From Fibrobacter succinogenes (GTDB lineage: Bacteria; Fibrobacterota; Fibrobacteria; Fibrobacterales; Fibrobacteraceae): a DNA stretch of 64,000 nucleotides. The notes under the pieces are model-generated. The model was not told the DNA's origin, made no database searches, and worked only from the letters and a program-made list of their open reading frames with translations. The number at the start of each line of letters is the position of its first letter. Position 1 is the first letter of the stretch. Of this stretch, positions 6,681 through 15,486 are shown one piece after another. A program made the position numbers and the translations under genes. The stretch spans positions 1-64,000 of the forward strand of contig CACVQR010000013.1 in assembly GCA_902756345.1 (NCBI GenBank), written 5' to 3'.

Positions 6681-8162
6681 TTAAAACGGTCTTACAAAGG
6701 CTCCGTTCAGCAAGGCGCTATACATTCCAAGCAAAATATCGGTAAAGTAGCTGCTACCGCTGTTGCTCGGGACCTTCGCGTTGACCAAGGGCGTGCAAGA
6801 TTCAAGCCAAGCCGGGTTGTTGCCAAGGCCAGTTGCGCACCAAGCCGAAAGCCAATGGGCCGGAACTGTCGAAGTATTAGCATCTTTCTTGGCCGGATCC
6901 CACGAGTAGTTGATTGCAAGAGCCGCACTGGAAGGGTCGCCACCGGACTTTCCGACAATAAAGGTATTCAGCGTGGTCAGCACACTGAGAGCACGCGGAT
7001 CCTGGAACCAGTAGTAGTCCCACGCAATACGCCACGGAATACGCACCGATTCCTTGTTGAACGTCCAGTAAGTATTATCGGCAGAACCATTGGCCGGCTT
7101 TGCAGCAGCGCCAGCGGCATCGCTCCAGTCAGGGAACACGCCGGTACCCGCAGCCTGCACCGTGGCCATGTAGTTATACATGGCATCAAGCACGCCAGCC
7201 CAGTTGTGGTTCGGGTCAACCATGGCGAACAAGCGGAGCGCCACCGGAGAGAAGTAACTCAAGTTGTAGACAATCGGGCCCGTGGAGCCGTCCCACATGG
7301 GAGTGTCGCCCGACAAGAGCAGCAGGCTTGTCTTGTTGACTTCGTGATCCCAAATAGCGCCAATGATATTCAAGGCATCGGCAAGGTATGCCTGGTTCAG
7401 CGTCTTGTAGTACATCAACACCAACGAAGTCGCGATATCCAGGTCGGCATCTGTCGCGCTGGAATTGTCGATTTCGTTATAGTGGAAACTGAACGTAATC
7501 CACGGAGTCAAATAAGAGGGAACCGTTGATGTAGAATTGTACGAACGATAAGCCCTGGAGTAATTCCACAAGCGAATGAATGCATCTTCATCACCGTTGA
7601 AGTAGGTCAACAACATGCCGTAACCCGTACCTTCAGACACCGTGCAACCACGGGCCTTCATGCCAGAAACAGTAGAGTTCTTGTCTTGGCATTGCTTGGC
7701 GTAATAGCCCGTAGTCTGGGAAGACCAAATGACACGACCCGCAGGCAGAAATTCAGGGAGGAAGATGTCCGCATAGTCTTGGGCAATGTCAGCATAATAA
7801 ACAGATTCTTCTTCAAACGTGACAAAGTGGAAAGGCTTCCAAGCCTGGTAAACCGTTGCCGGATAAGCCGTATTGGCGGTAGAGGCAAGAGCCACCGTCG
7901 GAGTCCACGGAGCCGTCGGATCAACAACCACCGGCGGCGTCGTCGGATCGGTCGGAGTCACAGTCGGATTCGTGCTGGGATCCGTCGGATTCACAGACGG
8001 ATTCGTGGAGGGGTCTGTCGGAATCAAAGAAGGGTCGGTCGAAGGATCTACAACCGGATTAGCAGGAGCTGCCGACGAATCATCGCCACAAGCCATTAAA
8101 CCAAATGCCGCACTTAAAACCAGAGGGGCAAACATCGGAGCTAAAAGTTTTTTAATCTGCAT
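6681..8162 (-). CDS. GH8 glycoside hydrolase lipoprotein
   Basis: A 493-aa surface lipoprotein: the signal ends in LMAC (Cys25), then a linker of repeated PTDPST/NPT units (residues about 40-85), then a GH8 catalytic domain. The acid motif is canonical (VSEGTGYGM, Glu177) and so is the GH8 signature (ATDADLDIA, Asp238 and Asp240). At the usual base position (YDA-x-R-x-PWR) it reads KESVRIPWR, so Glu replaces Asp; this may mark another GH8 subfamily or altered specificity. Expected activity is endo-hydrolysis of beta-1,4-glucan or xylan. It has no sorting tail, consistent with lipid anchoring. A terminator lies at 6586-6618. Confidence 0.88.
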   Translation of the reverse strand: MQIKKLLAPMFAPLVLSAAFGLMACGDDSSAAPANPVVDPSTDPSLIPTDPSTNPSVNPTDPSTNPTVTPTDPTTPPVVVDPTAPWTPTVALASTANTAYPATVYQAWKPFHFVTFEEESVYYADIAQDYADIFLPEFLPAGRVIWSSQTTGYYAKQCQDKNSTVSGMKARGCTVSEGTGYGMLLTYFNGDEDAFIRLWNYSRAYRSYNSTSTVPSYLTPWITFSFHYNEIDNSSATDADLDIATSLVLMYYKTLNQAYLADALNIIGAIWDHEVNKTSLLLLSGDTPMWDGSTGPIVYNLSYFSPVALRLFAMVDPNHNWAGVLDAMYNYMATVQAAGTGVFPDWSDAAGAAAKPANGSADNTYWTFNKESVRIPWRIAWDYYWFQDPRALSVLTTLNTFIVGKSGGDPSSAALAINYSWDPAKKDANTSTVPAHWLSAWCATGLGNNPAWLESCTPLVNAKVPSNSGSSYFTDILLGMYSALLNGAFVRPF

Positions 8163-8277
8163 AATAGCCTCATTTATAGTTTTGAGTTAAATATATATTT
8201 TATTCCCCCTATACGGAAAAATAACCCTCAAAAATTATAATAGGTATGGTCTAAATCACAATTTCGTATACAATTAG

Positions 8278-8304
8278 AAAAGGCCGCGCTATGCGCGACC
8301 TTTT
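8278..8304 (-). terminator. Terminator after the 9245-8328 gene
   Basis: Stem AAAAGGCCGCGC with GCGCGACCTTTT (one mismatch), loop TAT, 23 bp beyond the stop codon at 8328. Read leftward, the stem ends in a T-run. Confidence 0.8.
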
Positions 8305-8327
8305 CTTAAGATTTTACCGAAGTAAGA

Positions 8328-9245
8328 TTACTTCAGCATGATCTGCTGAGAGAGACCCGCAGCGCGAACCATGTAGACACCAGCCTGAAGCTTGGAGAGG
8401 TCCATGGTCTTCACGGAGGAAGCAGCCATCACGACCTGGCCCTGGAGGTTCACGATTTCAGCCTTGGCAACAGACTTGCCGAAGGAGAGGGTGCGGCCAG
8501 AGAGCTGAGCCTTGAGAGAGCTAGCAATAGCCTTGGCACCGATAGCCACCGTCGTCGTAACGCAGCCACCACCATTAGCACCGATAGACATGATGTTGAA
8601 GCTACCAGAGGTACCATCCTTAGCCTGGATCTTGAACTTCAAAGCAACGAGCTTAGCGGCAGCTTCTTCACCGGTAATCTTGCCGTCGCCCCAGCCAGCC
8701 TGCTTGAAGCCGGACCAAGCGAATTCCTTCACGGTACCGGCAGTAGACTTAGCGAGAGTCACAAACGGGTTATCGTAGCCGATAGCCTTGTCTTCTGCGT
8801 CGCCGAGACCCATTTCGAGGGTTGCGCCCACGTCAACGGAGTAACCGATGCAAACACCGCCCATAGCGGTAGCGTCAGCAGCGACCATCACGTCAGAATC
8901 AGCGTCCGTGCTACCGGCAACGTTAAAGCCGATACCAACGAACGGGTCATAAGTCAAGGTACCCTTGCTCAACTTGAAAGTACCGCAAACACCGCCGCAG
9001 TGGTCGATAATCGGGTCGAGTGCATCCGCAGACCATTCAGTACCCTTCGGAACCGGCCAAGTAACAGTGGAAGCACCACCATCGGCATCGTCACCGTAGT
9101 TGAACCAGTAACCGGACTTTTCGCCACCGGCGTCGAGTTCGGTGTTGACCTGGTAGACCATAGAGTCACCAATCCAAGTTTCGAAGCCGAAAGACATCGA
9201 AGCTGCGGCCAGGAAGGCAGAAGCAGTAAGAATTTTCTTGTTCAT
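8328..9245 (-). CDS. Secreted beta-rich protein with sorting-type C-terminus
   Basis: I choose the ATG at 9243-9245 (305 aa), which follows a GAGAGA ribosome site and begins a clear signal peptide (MNKKILTASAFLAAASMSFG). The mature part has Gly/Asp/Trp-rich strands (GYWFNYGDD, FAWSGFKQAGWGDG) like a jelly-roll carbohydrate-binding domain and paired Cys residues (HCGGVCG). The last 70 residues resemble a type IX secretion tail: VAKAEIVNLQGQVVMAA, then LQAGVYMVRA. No catalytic motif is visible. It lies between two GH8 genes, suggesting a glycan-binding accessory; this is inference. Confidence 0.75.
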   Translation of the reverse strand: MNKKILTASAFLAAASMSFGFETWIGDSMVYQVNTELDAGGEKSGYWFNYGDDADGGASTVTWPVPKGTEWSADALDPIIDHCGGVCGTFKLSKGTLTYDPFVGIGFNVAGSTDADSDVMVAADATAMGGVCIGYSVDVGATLEMGLGDAEDKAIGYDNPFVTLAKSTAGTVKEFAWSGFKQAGWGDGKITGEEAAAKLVALKFKIQAKDGTSGSFNIMSIGANGGGCVTTTVAIGAKAIASSLKAQLSGRTLSFGKSVAKAEIVNLQGQVVMAASSVKTMDLSKLQAGVYMVRAAGLSQQIMLK

Positions 9246-9539
9246 AATTCTCTCTCTTTTTTTAATGTGATAGCTCAAAATGAGCGGTTTGCCCCTTAAT
9301 ATATCTTTTTTTTCGCCCCCTTGTCAAAGATTTTTTCTCATTTTACGGCATTTGTTAACTAGGCTTGCAATAAACGCCTAATTTTCGCGAAAAACGCAAA
9401 CAAGTCTACAAAAATTTACAAGAAACCCCTAAATTCGTTCAAATTCCAAATGTTAGCTACATCACACTTGGCACATGCTCAACTTTTTTATTTCTTTCAT
9501 AAAAGTGATAAAAAAGGAAAATAATTTAATTTTATCGCT
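9246..9539. other. Divergent spacer between two secreted-protein genes
   Basis: 294 bp without a gene. It is AT-rich, especially at 9475-9535, and must contain the promoters for the leftward gene at 9245 and the rightward GH8 gene at 9540. I could not assign confident -35/-10 pairs and saw no palindrome. Confidence 0.6.
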
Positions 9540-11687
9540 ATGCCTAAAAAATCTCTATATAATGTGCTAGCTGCAGCATCTATCGCCACGCTCCTTGCAA
9601 CGCAGGCTTTTGCAGCACCTCAATACCCATTCCCCCAGCAAATGACATATAAGTACGGCAACACCGCAACGTATGTCGACCCAAACGTCATCCAGACTCA
9701 TTTCAACGACTGGAAAAGTGCCTGGTACGAAGACATGGGCAACGGAACCGCACGAATCATCAGCCCCAACGATAGTACCGAAATGTCGGTGTCCGAAGGC
9801 ATTGCCTATGGCATGATGATCATGGTCTACATGTCGAGCACCCAGGCCGACCACCAAAGCGAATTTGACAAGCTGTGGGCCTACTGGAAAAAGTACGCCG
9901 GCGGTTCTGCCGCAGGCATGAACTGGCACGTGAACAACAAGAGCGGAAATGCCGACAACGGCTCTGCTTCTGACGCAGACATCGATGCCGCCTTCGCCTT
10001 GATCATGGCCTCCAAGCAGTGGAACAACGCCACCTACCTGAACGACGCCAAAACCCTTATCAGCTGGATGAAATCCAAGGACATGGAAAGCGACGGCCGC
10101 GTCAAGGCCGGCAGCAATTGGAACCCGGCATTGAACCCCAGCTACGTGATTCCCGCCGCATTCAAGCTCTTTGCCGACGTTACCGGAGATTCCTTCTGGG
10201 AAACCGCCGTCAGCACAAACCTCAAACACCTTTCGCAGTGCCAGAATGCAACCTCAGGCCTGATGCCCGACTGGTGCGATTGGAGCAGCCACAAGGCCGC
10301 CGATAATACGGGAGCCGCCGTTTCGGGCGGCAAGGGCGGATTCTTCGATGACGCCGCACGCACCCCCTGGCGCATGGCCATGGCCTACAACTGGTACGGA
10401 ATCAAGGAAGCAAAGCAGGTAAACGACAAGATTGTCCCGTGGCTCGAAAAATCGACTTACGGCGACGCCAATATGATTTGGCCGGGCTACTCTCTTGACG
10501 GAGCAAGCTGCCCCTACGCCTTCTTTACCACATCTACCTATGTCGGGGGCCTCGGACTCGCCATGGGTTCGGCAGACGACCCCAAGAATTACCTGGAATC
10601 CGTCTACACGGTTCTTGCAAATTCCGAAGGCGCCAAGAAGGCCGGCGCCTACAAGGGCGAAAAGTACTACCCCGCCACGCTCAATATTCTGTACATGCTC
10701 TCCATGAGCGGCAACATGCCCAACCTATACGACATGACGGGGCTTACCAAGTACACCCTGACCAAGACCCGCATGCCAACCGCCCCGAACGCCACCTTGA
10801 TGCCGGTCAATTCCGGCGCAGCCGTATGGGGTTACGAAAACTGGGGCACCTACGCCGACAAGTACGGCGTCACGGTCATGGTTCCCGATTCCGGCAGCTC
10901 GGGCGTTTACAAGATGGCCGATGGCAGATACATCGTGAGCGCCGAAATGCGAATCGCCTCCGAACCCACCTACGAAGCCGGTGCCGACTTGATTTACCCC
11001 TTTGCAGGGGTCGCCCTTTCTTTCGACAAGCAGGACGGTTACTACGACCTTTCCGACCTTGCCGCCATCAGGCTCACCTACACGAGCCAGGGCGTTATCC
11101 GCTTGGCCATTTTGGACCAGCAGACCATCATTGACCAAAACGAAGGGGGCGAACCCGGGTTCTTCTTGCACCCGTCAGCCGAAGGCACGACCGTGAACAT
11201 CGGTGTCACCGAAAACGATTTCGGTTATAGCTACGAAGACTACCTGAAAGACAAGTTTGTAACGCCCTCCTGGGTAAGCGGCGGCGGAAACGACCGCGAT
11301 ATGGTCATGAAGGCTGTCCGCGGACTCAAATTCGAGCCCAAAATGAGCAAGGGCGGCTTCGGTGCCATCACCATTTACGCCCTCGAGCTCCTGGACGCCC
11401 AGGGTCAGGTGATTACCCGCCTTACGAACGGGAATTTCGACGCCATTAGCCCCAAACGTGCCGTAAACGCCCAAAATGCCCAAATTCAGGGCAAAAACAT
11501 CGTTTTCAGCAATATGCCGGGCAACGCCAAGCTCGAAATCTTCGACATGAACGGCAACAAAATCGCCTCGACGGGCCTCCAGAAATCCGGTTCCCTGGCT
11601 ATTGACCAGCTTGTTCACGCCAAGGGCAACTACATCGCCCAAATCAAGGGCGAAGGCATCCAAAAAAGTCTCCGTATTCGCAGGTAA
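9540..11687 (+). CDS. Secreted GH8 endoglucanase with CBM-like domain and sorting tail
   Basis: A 715-aa exported cellulase-type enzyme. The signal peptide ends at QAFAAP. The GH8 domain (residues about 27-400) has the proton donor motif VSEGIAYGM (Glu86), the signature ASDADIDAA and the base motif DDAARTPWR, all intact. Residues about 425-640 form a beta-rich module shared with the 3576 protein (PFAGVALSFD, DLSDLAAIRLTY), probably carbohydrate binding. The end (KLEIFDMNGNKIAS, then GNYIAQIKGEG) fits type IX sorting. No strong Shine-Dalgarno precedes the ATG. It is a full-catalysis paralogue of the 3576 protein. Confidence 0.92.
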   Translation: MPKKSLYNVLAAASIATLLATQAFAAPQYPFPQQMTYKYGNTATYVDPNVIQTHFNDWKSAWYEDMGNGTARIISPNDSTEMSVSEGIAYGMMIMVYMSSTQADHQSEFDKLWAYWKKYAGGSAAGMNWHVNNKSGNADNGSASDADIDAAFALIMASKQWNNATYLNDAKTLISWMKSKDMESDGRVKAGSNWNPALNPSYVIPAAFKLFADVTGDSFWETAVSTNLKHLSQCQNATSGLMPDWCDWSSHKAADNTGAAVSGGKGGFFDDAARTPWRMAMAYNWYGIKEAKQVNDKIVPWLEKSTYGDANMIWPGYSLDGASCPYAFFTTSTYVGGLGLAMGSADDPKNYLESVYTVLANSEGAKKAGAYKGEKYYPATLNILYMLSMSGNMPNLYDMTGLTKYTLTKTRMPTAPNATLMPVNSGAAVWGYENWGTYADKYGVTVMVPDSGSSGVYKMADGRYIVSAEMRIASEPTYEAGADLIYPFAGVALSFDKQDGYYDLSDLAAIRLTYTSQGVIRLAILDQQTIIDQNEGGEPGFFLHPSAEGTTVNIGVTENDFGYSYEDYLKDKFVTPSWVSGGGNDRDMVMKAVRGLKFEPKMSKGGFGAITIYALELLDAQGQVITRLTNGNFDAISPKRAVNAQNAQIQGKNIVFSNMPGNAKLEIFDMNGNKIASTGLQKSGSLAIDQLVHAKGNYIAQIKGEGIQKSLRIRR

Positions 11688-11782
11688 ACATTATTTTAAG
11701 GGTTAATAGCCCCAATTTCTCCGTAATTAAGGTATCTTTAACATCGATGGGAAAAAGTATGGGAATCTATAAGGGAAAACTC

Positions 11783-14011
11783 ATGAAAGCTACAAAATTA
11801 CTCCCCTGCCTGCTCGCCTTCGCAGCCATTCCTGCAATGGCCGCTGCAGCAAATGCAACCCCAAAACGTATTGGCCCCGTAAGCTACTACGGAGCACTTC
11901 ACACCAGTGGTGGTAAAATCATCGGTTCCAAGAACAACGAAGAAGCCGTGATCCGCGGCATGAGCCTTTTCTGGTCCGACGCTACAGGTATACCCTACTA
12001 CAACAAGAACGTCATTAGCTGGGCAGCCGAAAACCTGCCCATGGACGTTTTCCGTTTCGCCATGGGTATTAACTATTACGACAGCAATGGCGGTACTAGC
12101 AATGCCCTCGACAAGAGTTATTCCTATGCGGGCGCACCCGAAGGATACATGACCACGATCGACCAAATGGTGGAAGCCGCTATCGAAAACGACATCTACA
12201 TCATTCTCGACTGGCACAGCCACCGCGCCGACAGCGAACAAAGCATCGCCAAGGATTTCTTCAAGAAGATGGCGGAAAAGTACAAAGACGTTCCTAACGT
12301 CATTTACGAAATCTTTAACGAACCCGTGAACCAGGGCTGGAGCCAGATCCAGAGCTATGCCAATGCCGTTATCCCCGGTATTCGCGCAAGCACCGAAAAC
12401 CTGGTGCTGGTCGGCACCCCGAGCTGGTCTCAGATGACCCAGTACGGTGGCGTCAGCGGCACGAACGTGGGCTACGTGCTCCACTTCTATGCAGGCACCC
12501 ATGGTGTCGGAACCTACGGTGGACGCGCTACCCAGGCCAAGAGCTCCGGTAACGCCGTGTTCATTACCGAATGGGGCACCACCAATGCCGACGGTGCTGG
12601 CAGCCCGAGCAGCGGCAGCACCCAGGAATGGATGAGCTTCATGGACCAGAACAACATCAGTAACTGTAACTGGAGTCTGCGCGCTGTCGGTAGCCAATAC
12701 GCAACCGATGGCAAGCAAGAAACTTCAGCCATATTCGATGGAGGCTCCGACGGAGATTTGAACACTGTCGGCAAGCTCAACAGCGCAAGCTACAGTGCTT
12801 CTGGCAAGCTGGTTCAGCCGTACCTTGCAAAGCACAAACGCGACTGGGCAAGCATGCTAGCCAAAACCCTGAAGAGCGGTTCCTGCTCCTTTAACGCTAC
12901 GACGGTCAAGGAATCCGAATCTAGCGTTGCAAGCGCCTTCAAGTCCGGTTGTACTTACTCGTCCAGCAACGAAGGCGTCGTGACCTCTACCGGCGATGTC
13001 AAGAGCGCTGGTTACGTCATCATGACCGCTAACGACGGCTCTCAATCCGTGGTGCAGGTGACGGCTATTCCCAAGCAGACTATTCCGAACTTCCAGGATC
13101 TGTCTTGCAACTACAGTGGTACCTGCAACGTCAACCGCGCAATCTCTTACTCGAAGAAAGACGACAAGACCCTCAAGGAATGGATTCTGACAACGGAAAC
13201 CAAGACTCTTGAAGGATCCACCTTCACCCTCACCTCTCTCAACCCTGAAATCGTCACAGTCAAGAAGGCCTCCTGCGTTTCTTCTTCCTGCTCTAATACA
13301 CAGAGCGGCAAGCAGGTCACCATGTTCGAGTTCAAGGGCTTCGGTACGGCAAAGATTGTCGGAACCGCTCCGGCAGCCACCGGTTTTGGCGCTCTGAACG
13401 ACACCATCACGGTGACCTTCACCAAGGCTACCAACAAGATGACCAACAACTTCAAGAACACTACGCTCGCCTTCGGTGCAAGCGCACCCAAGTTGGTCCC
13501 GGACACCACGATGTACCACACCAAGGTTACCTACACCTTCAACGGCAAGGATTCCTCTCCTTACGTGACCAAGAGTGGTAACGGCCTTACCGCCGGCAAC
13601 CAGAACGCTATCGTGCGCATTACCGCTAACGCCCCAGAAGCAGACAACTACCAGGAATTCCACCAGAGCATTACGGTAATCGTGGGTGACAGCTCTCAGG
13701 CTGTGAACAAGGACGAATACTACAGCTCTGAACCGGTCGTCGTTCCGCCGGATACTGGCGTTGGCATTCTCAAGACGAACAAGGTCCTGCCTCTGCACGC
13801 CACTATCGCCAAGTCCATGCTGAGCGTAGGCTCTCGCGATGCTGGCGACATCAACGTGGACGTATTCTCGGTGACGGGCCAGAAGGTTCTCTCCAAGACC
13901 ATGCGCAACAACGCAACGATGTCTCTCGCCAATGTCCCGACCGGTTCCTACCTGATCGTGATTACCCAGGACATCAAGCAGCTGAACGTCAAGTGGAACA
14001 AGGCTGAATAA
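11783..14011 (+). CDS. Secreted GH5 cellulase with long beta-rich C-terminal region
   Basis: I choose the ATG at 11783 (742 aa), with AAGGG upstream, which starts a good signal peptide (MKATKLLPCLLAFAAIPAMA). The GH5 domain covers residues about 30-350: VIRGMSLFW, proton donor in YEIFNEP (Glu180) and nucleophile in ITEWG (Glu263), typical of the GH5 endoglucanase branch with bacterial EGZ-type enzymes. Residues about 360-660 are Thr/Ser-rich beta modules with Cys pairs. The C-terminus (INVDVFSVTGQKVLSK, then PTGSYLIVI) is sorting-type. A terminator follows. It probably acts on cellulose outside the cell together with the nearby GH8. Confidence 0.92.
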   Translation: MKATKLLPCLLAFAAIPAMAAAANATPKRIGPVSYYGALHTSGGKIIGSKNNEEAVIRGMSLFWSDATGIPYYNKNVISWAAENLPMDVFRFAMGINYYDSNGGTSNALDKSYSYAGAPEGYMTTIDQMVEAAIENDIYIILDWHSHRADSEQSIAKDFFKKMAEKYKDVPNVIYEIFNEPVNQGWSQIQSYANAVIPGIRASTENLVLVGTPSWSQMTQYGGVSGTNVGYVLHFYAGTHGVGTYGGRATQAKSSGNAVFITEWGTTNADGAGSPSSGSTQEWMSFMDQNNISNCNWSLRAVGSQYATDGKQETSAIFDGGSDGDLNTVGKLNSASYSASGKLVQPYLAKHKRDWASMLAKTLKSGSCSFNATTVKESESSVASAFKSGCTYSSSNEGVVTSTGDVKSAGYVIMTANDGSQSVVQVTAIPKQTIPNFQDLSCNYSGTCNVNRAISYSKKDDKTLKEWILTTETKTLEGSTFTLTSLNPEIVTVKKASCVSSSCSNTQSGKQVTMFEFKGFGTAKIVGTAPAATGFGALNDTITVTFTKATNKMTNNFKNTTLAFGASAPKLVPDTTMYHTKVTYTFNGKDSSPYVTKSGNGLTAGNQNAIVRITANAPEADNYQEFHQSITVIVGDSSQAVNKDEYYSSEPVVVPPDTGVGILKTNKVLPLHATIAKSMLSVGSRDAGDINVDVFSVTGQKVLSKTMRNNATMSLANVPTGSYLIVITQDIKQLNVKWNKAE

Positions 14012-14045
14012 TCCAGTTCCCGCGAACTAAAGCGCAGTACATTTT

Positions 14046-14080
14046 AAATACAGGCTAAGCAATTAGCCTGTATTTTTTTT
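14046..14080 (+). terminator. Rho-independent terminator of the GH5 gene
   Basis: A perfect 13-bp stem (AAATACAGGCTAA with TTAGCCTGTATTT), GCAA loop and run of T, 34 bp after the GH5 stop codon. Confidence 0.95.
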
Positions 14081-14360
14081 GCCCTCATTTTTACGCACAT
14101 TGTATTGCTGCATACAACAAGCGCATATTGCCTAAACGCATATTGCCGGCAACCATACTGTGCCATGACAGTCTGCAATTATAGCAGGCGCAACGCAACA
14201 AACAACACGAAGCCCTAACCATTCACTCATAGACGGCGATTGCAGGCGATTTATGACAAGGGTTCTTGCCCACGCAACACATCGAATAAGCTGCGTAGCG
14301 CAGGCATATACCAGAAGAACGACATGTTGCCAAGAAGATTACTGCCGGCTACTACCGCAT
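14081..14360. other. Non-coding spacer between convergent terminators
   Basis: About 280 bp with no credible gene. An 11-bp word CGCATATTGCC occurs twice near 14122-14148. A 61-codon frame at 14253 runs through the leftward terminator and looks accidental. I see nothing else in it. Confidence 0.5.
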
Positions 14361-14388
14361 AAAAAAAGACCCCGCTTCGAGCGAGGTC
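14361..14388 (-). terminator. Terminator of the six-gene barrel operon
   Basis: Stem GACCCCGCT with AGCGAGGTC (one mismatch), loop TCG, followed on the minus strand by seven T. It lies 29 bp after the GH18-like stop codon. Confidence 0.85.
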
Positions 14389-14416
14389 CTAAAGAACGTT
14401 CCCAGCGAACTAAGGA

Positions 14417-15472
14417 TTACTTCTTCTTAGCCTTGTAGTTGACTTCGGGGCGGAGTTGCAAGCCGATGGTCACGAGGAGCGAGACGATCGGTTCGTGATG
14501 GTCTTGGGAGAGGTCATAGACCGCAACACCGGCCATGCCTTCGCTCTTGACCTGTTCGGCCACTGCCTTCACAGAAGGGATGCCCATGAACACGATGGTT
14601 TCTGCATCGCTCACGGCCACTTCGGACTTGGAAGAAGCATCGAAGGTCACCTTGTATTCCGGAGAATCAAACTTGCCCATGAGTTCGGCGTAGGACACAT
14701 AACCTTCGTTACCGCTACCCGTACCCTGGTGAGAAGTTCCGAGGCCCTTGGCACCGCTCCAAGTCTTGCCATAAAGGAAGATTACAGGCACGAGCAAGTC
14801 GCCGTTCACGCCGGCGCCCTTCACTGCATCCAAGGTTTCTTCGACAGATTTAGCACTCTGGTTCGGGACCACGGAGGAATTGTCTTCGGTCATCTGGTCG
14901 GCCATGAACACGTCCACGTAAGCGAGGCGGTTCAGAGCGTCTGCCTTGTAGGCATCCATGCCGGCAGCCGGATAAATCACGGCGGTCACCGTAGAGCCCG
15001 AAAGGCCATCAACCAAGGCATTCAGCAACTTGGCGTAATCTTCGGCATCTTCTGCCGTGAGGTTCTGCCAGTCCACTTCCACGCCGTCGCCGCCGTTTGT
15101 AGAAAGCCAGCTAGAGACATTCGAAACGAAAGTCGGCAAAAGTTCTTCGGAAGAAGCGATAGCCTTCAAGTTGCCTTCGTTTTCGATACCGCCCACGGAG
15201 ACAATCAACTTCACGTTGTTGTCTTTGGACATCTGCACAAGCGTCTTGAAGTTTTCGGCGTCGTTTTCGTCAGCAAAGGCGACCGAGCCATCTTCACCGG
15301 CTGCGAGGCCGACATAGTGAATGTCGGTCACAAAGTTGTAGCGGATATCCTTCGGATAGAACTGAGAATACTGGCTCCAGTAAGGGTAGAATCCAACCAC
15401 CTTGTCGGCGGCAGCCTGGGCAGTAACCGCAGCTCCAAGAGCAAAAGTCAAAAGAATCGATTTAATGTTCAT
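14417..15472 (-). CDS. GH18-like secreted protein with catalytic Glu changed to Gln
   Basis: A 351-aa exported protein (signal MNIKSILLTFALGAAVTAQA) with a GH18 TIM-barrel pattern: VVGFYPYWSQY at the start, KLIVSVGG in strand 3 and FMADQM in strand 6. The family's active-site motif DG-x-D-x-D-x-E reads D129-G-V-E-V-D134-W-Q136, so the proton donor Glu is Gln (codon CAG). Loss of this residue normally abolishes chitinase activity, as in chitinase-like lectins. It is the last gene of a six-gene operon with three outer-membrane barrels; a glycan-binding role is the likeliest reading. It has no sorting tail; the end is Lys-rich. Confidence 0.85.
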   Translation of the reverse strand: MNIKSILLTFALGAAVTAQAAADKVVGFYPYWSQYSQFYPKDIRYNFVTDIHYVGLAAGEDGSVAFADENDAENFKTLVQMSKDNNVKLIVSVGGIENEGNLKAIASSEELLPTFVSNVSSWLSTNGGDGVEVDWQNLTAEDAEDYAKLLNALVDGLSGSTVTAVIYPAAGMDAYKADALNRLAYVDVFMADQMTEDNSSVVPNQSAKSVEETLDAVKGAGVNGDLLVPVIFLYGKTWSGAKGLGTSHQGTGSGNEGYVSYAELMGKFDSPEYKVTFDASSKSEVAVSDAETIVFMGIPSVKAVAEQVKSEGMAGVAVYDLSQDHHEPIVSLLVTIGLQLRPEVNYKAKKK

Positions 15473-15486
15473 AATTTCACCTCGCC

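Noticed and set aside
14253-14438. A 61-codon frame between the GH5 and GH18-like genes
   Set aside because: It runs through a terminator hairpin into the neighbouring gene and its product has no recognisable pattern.
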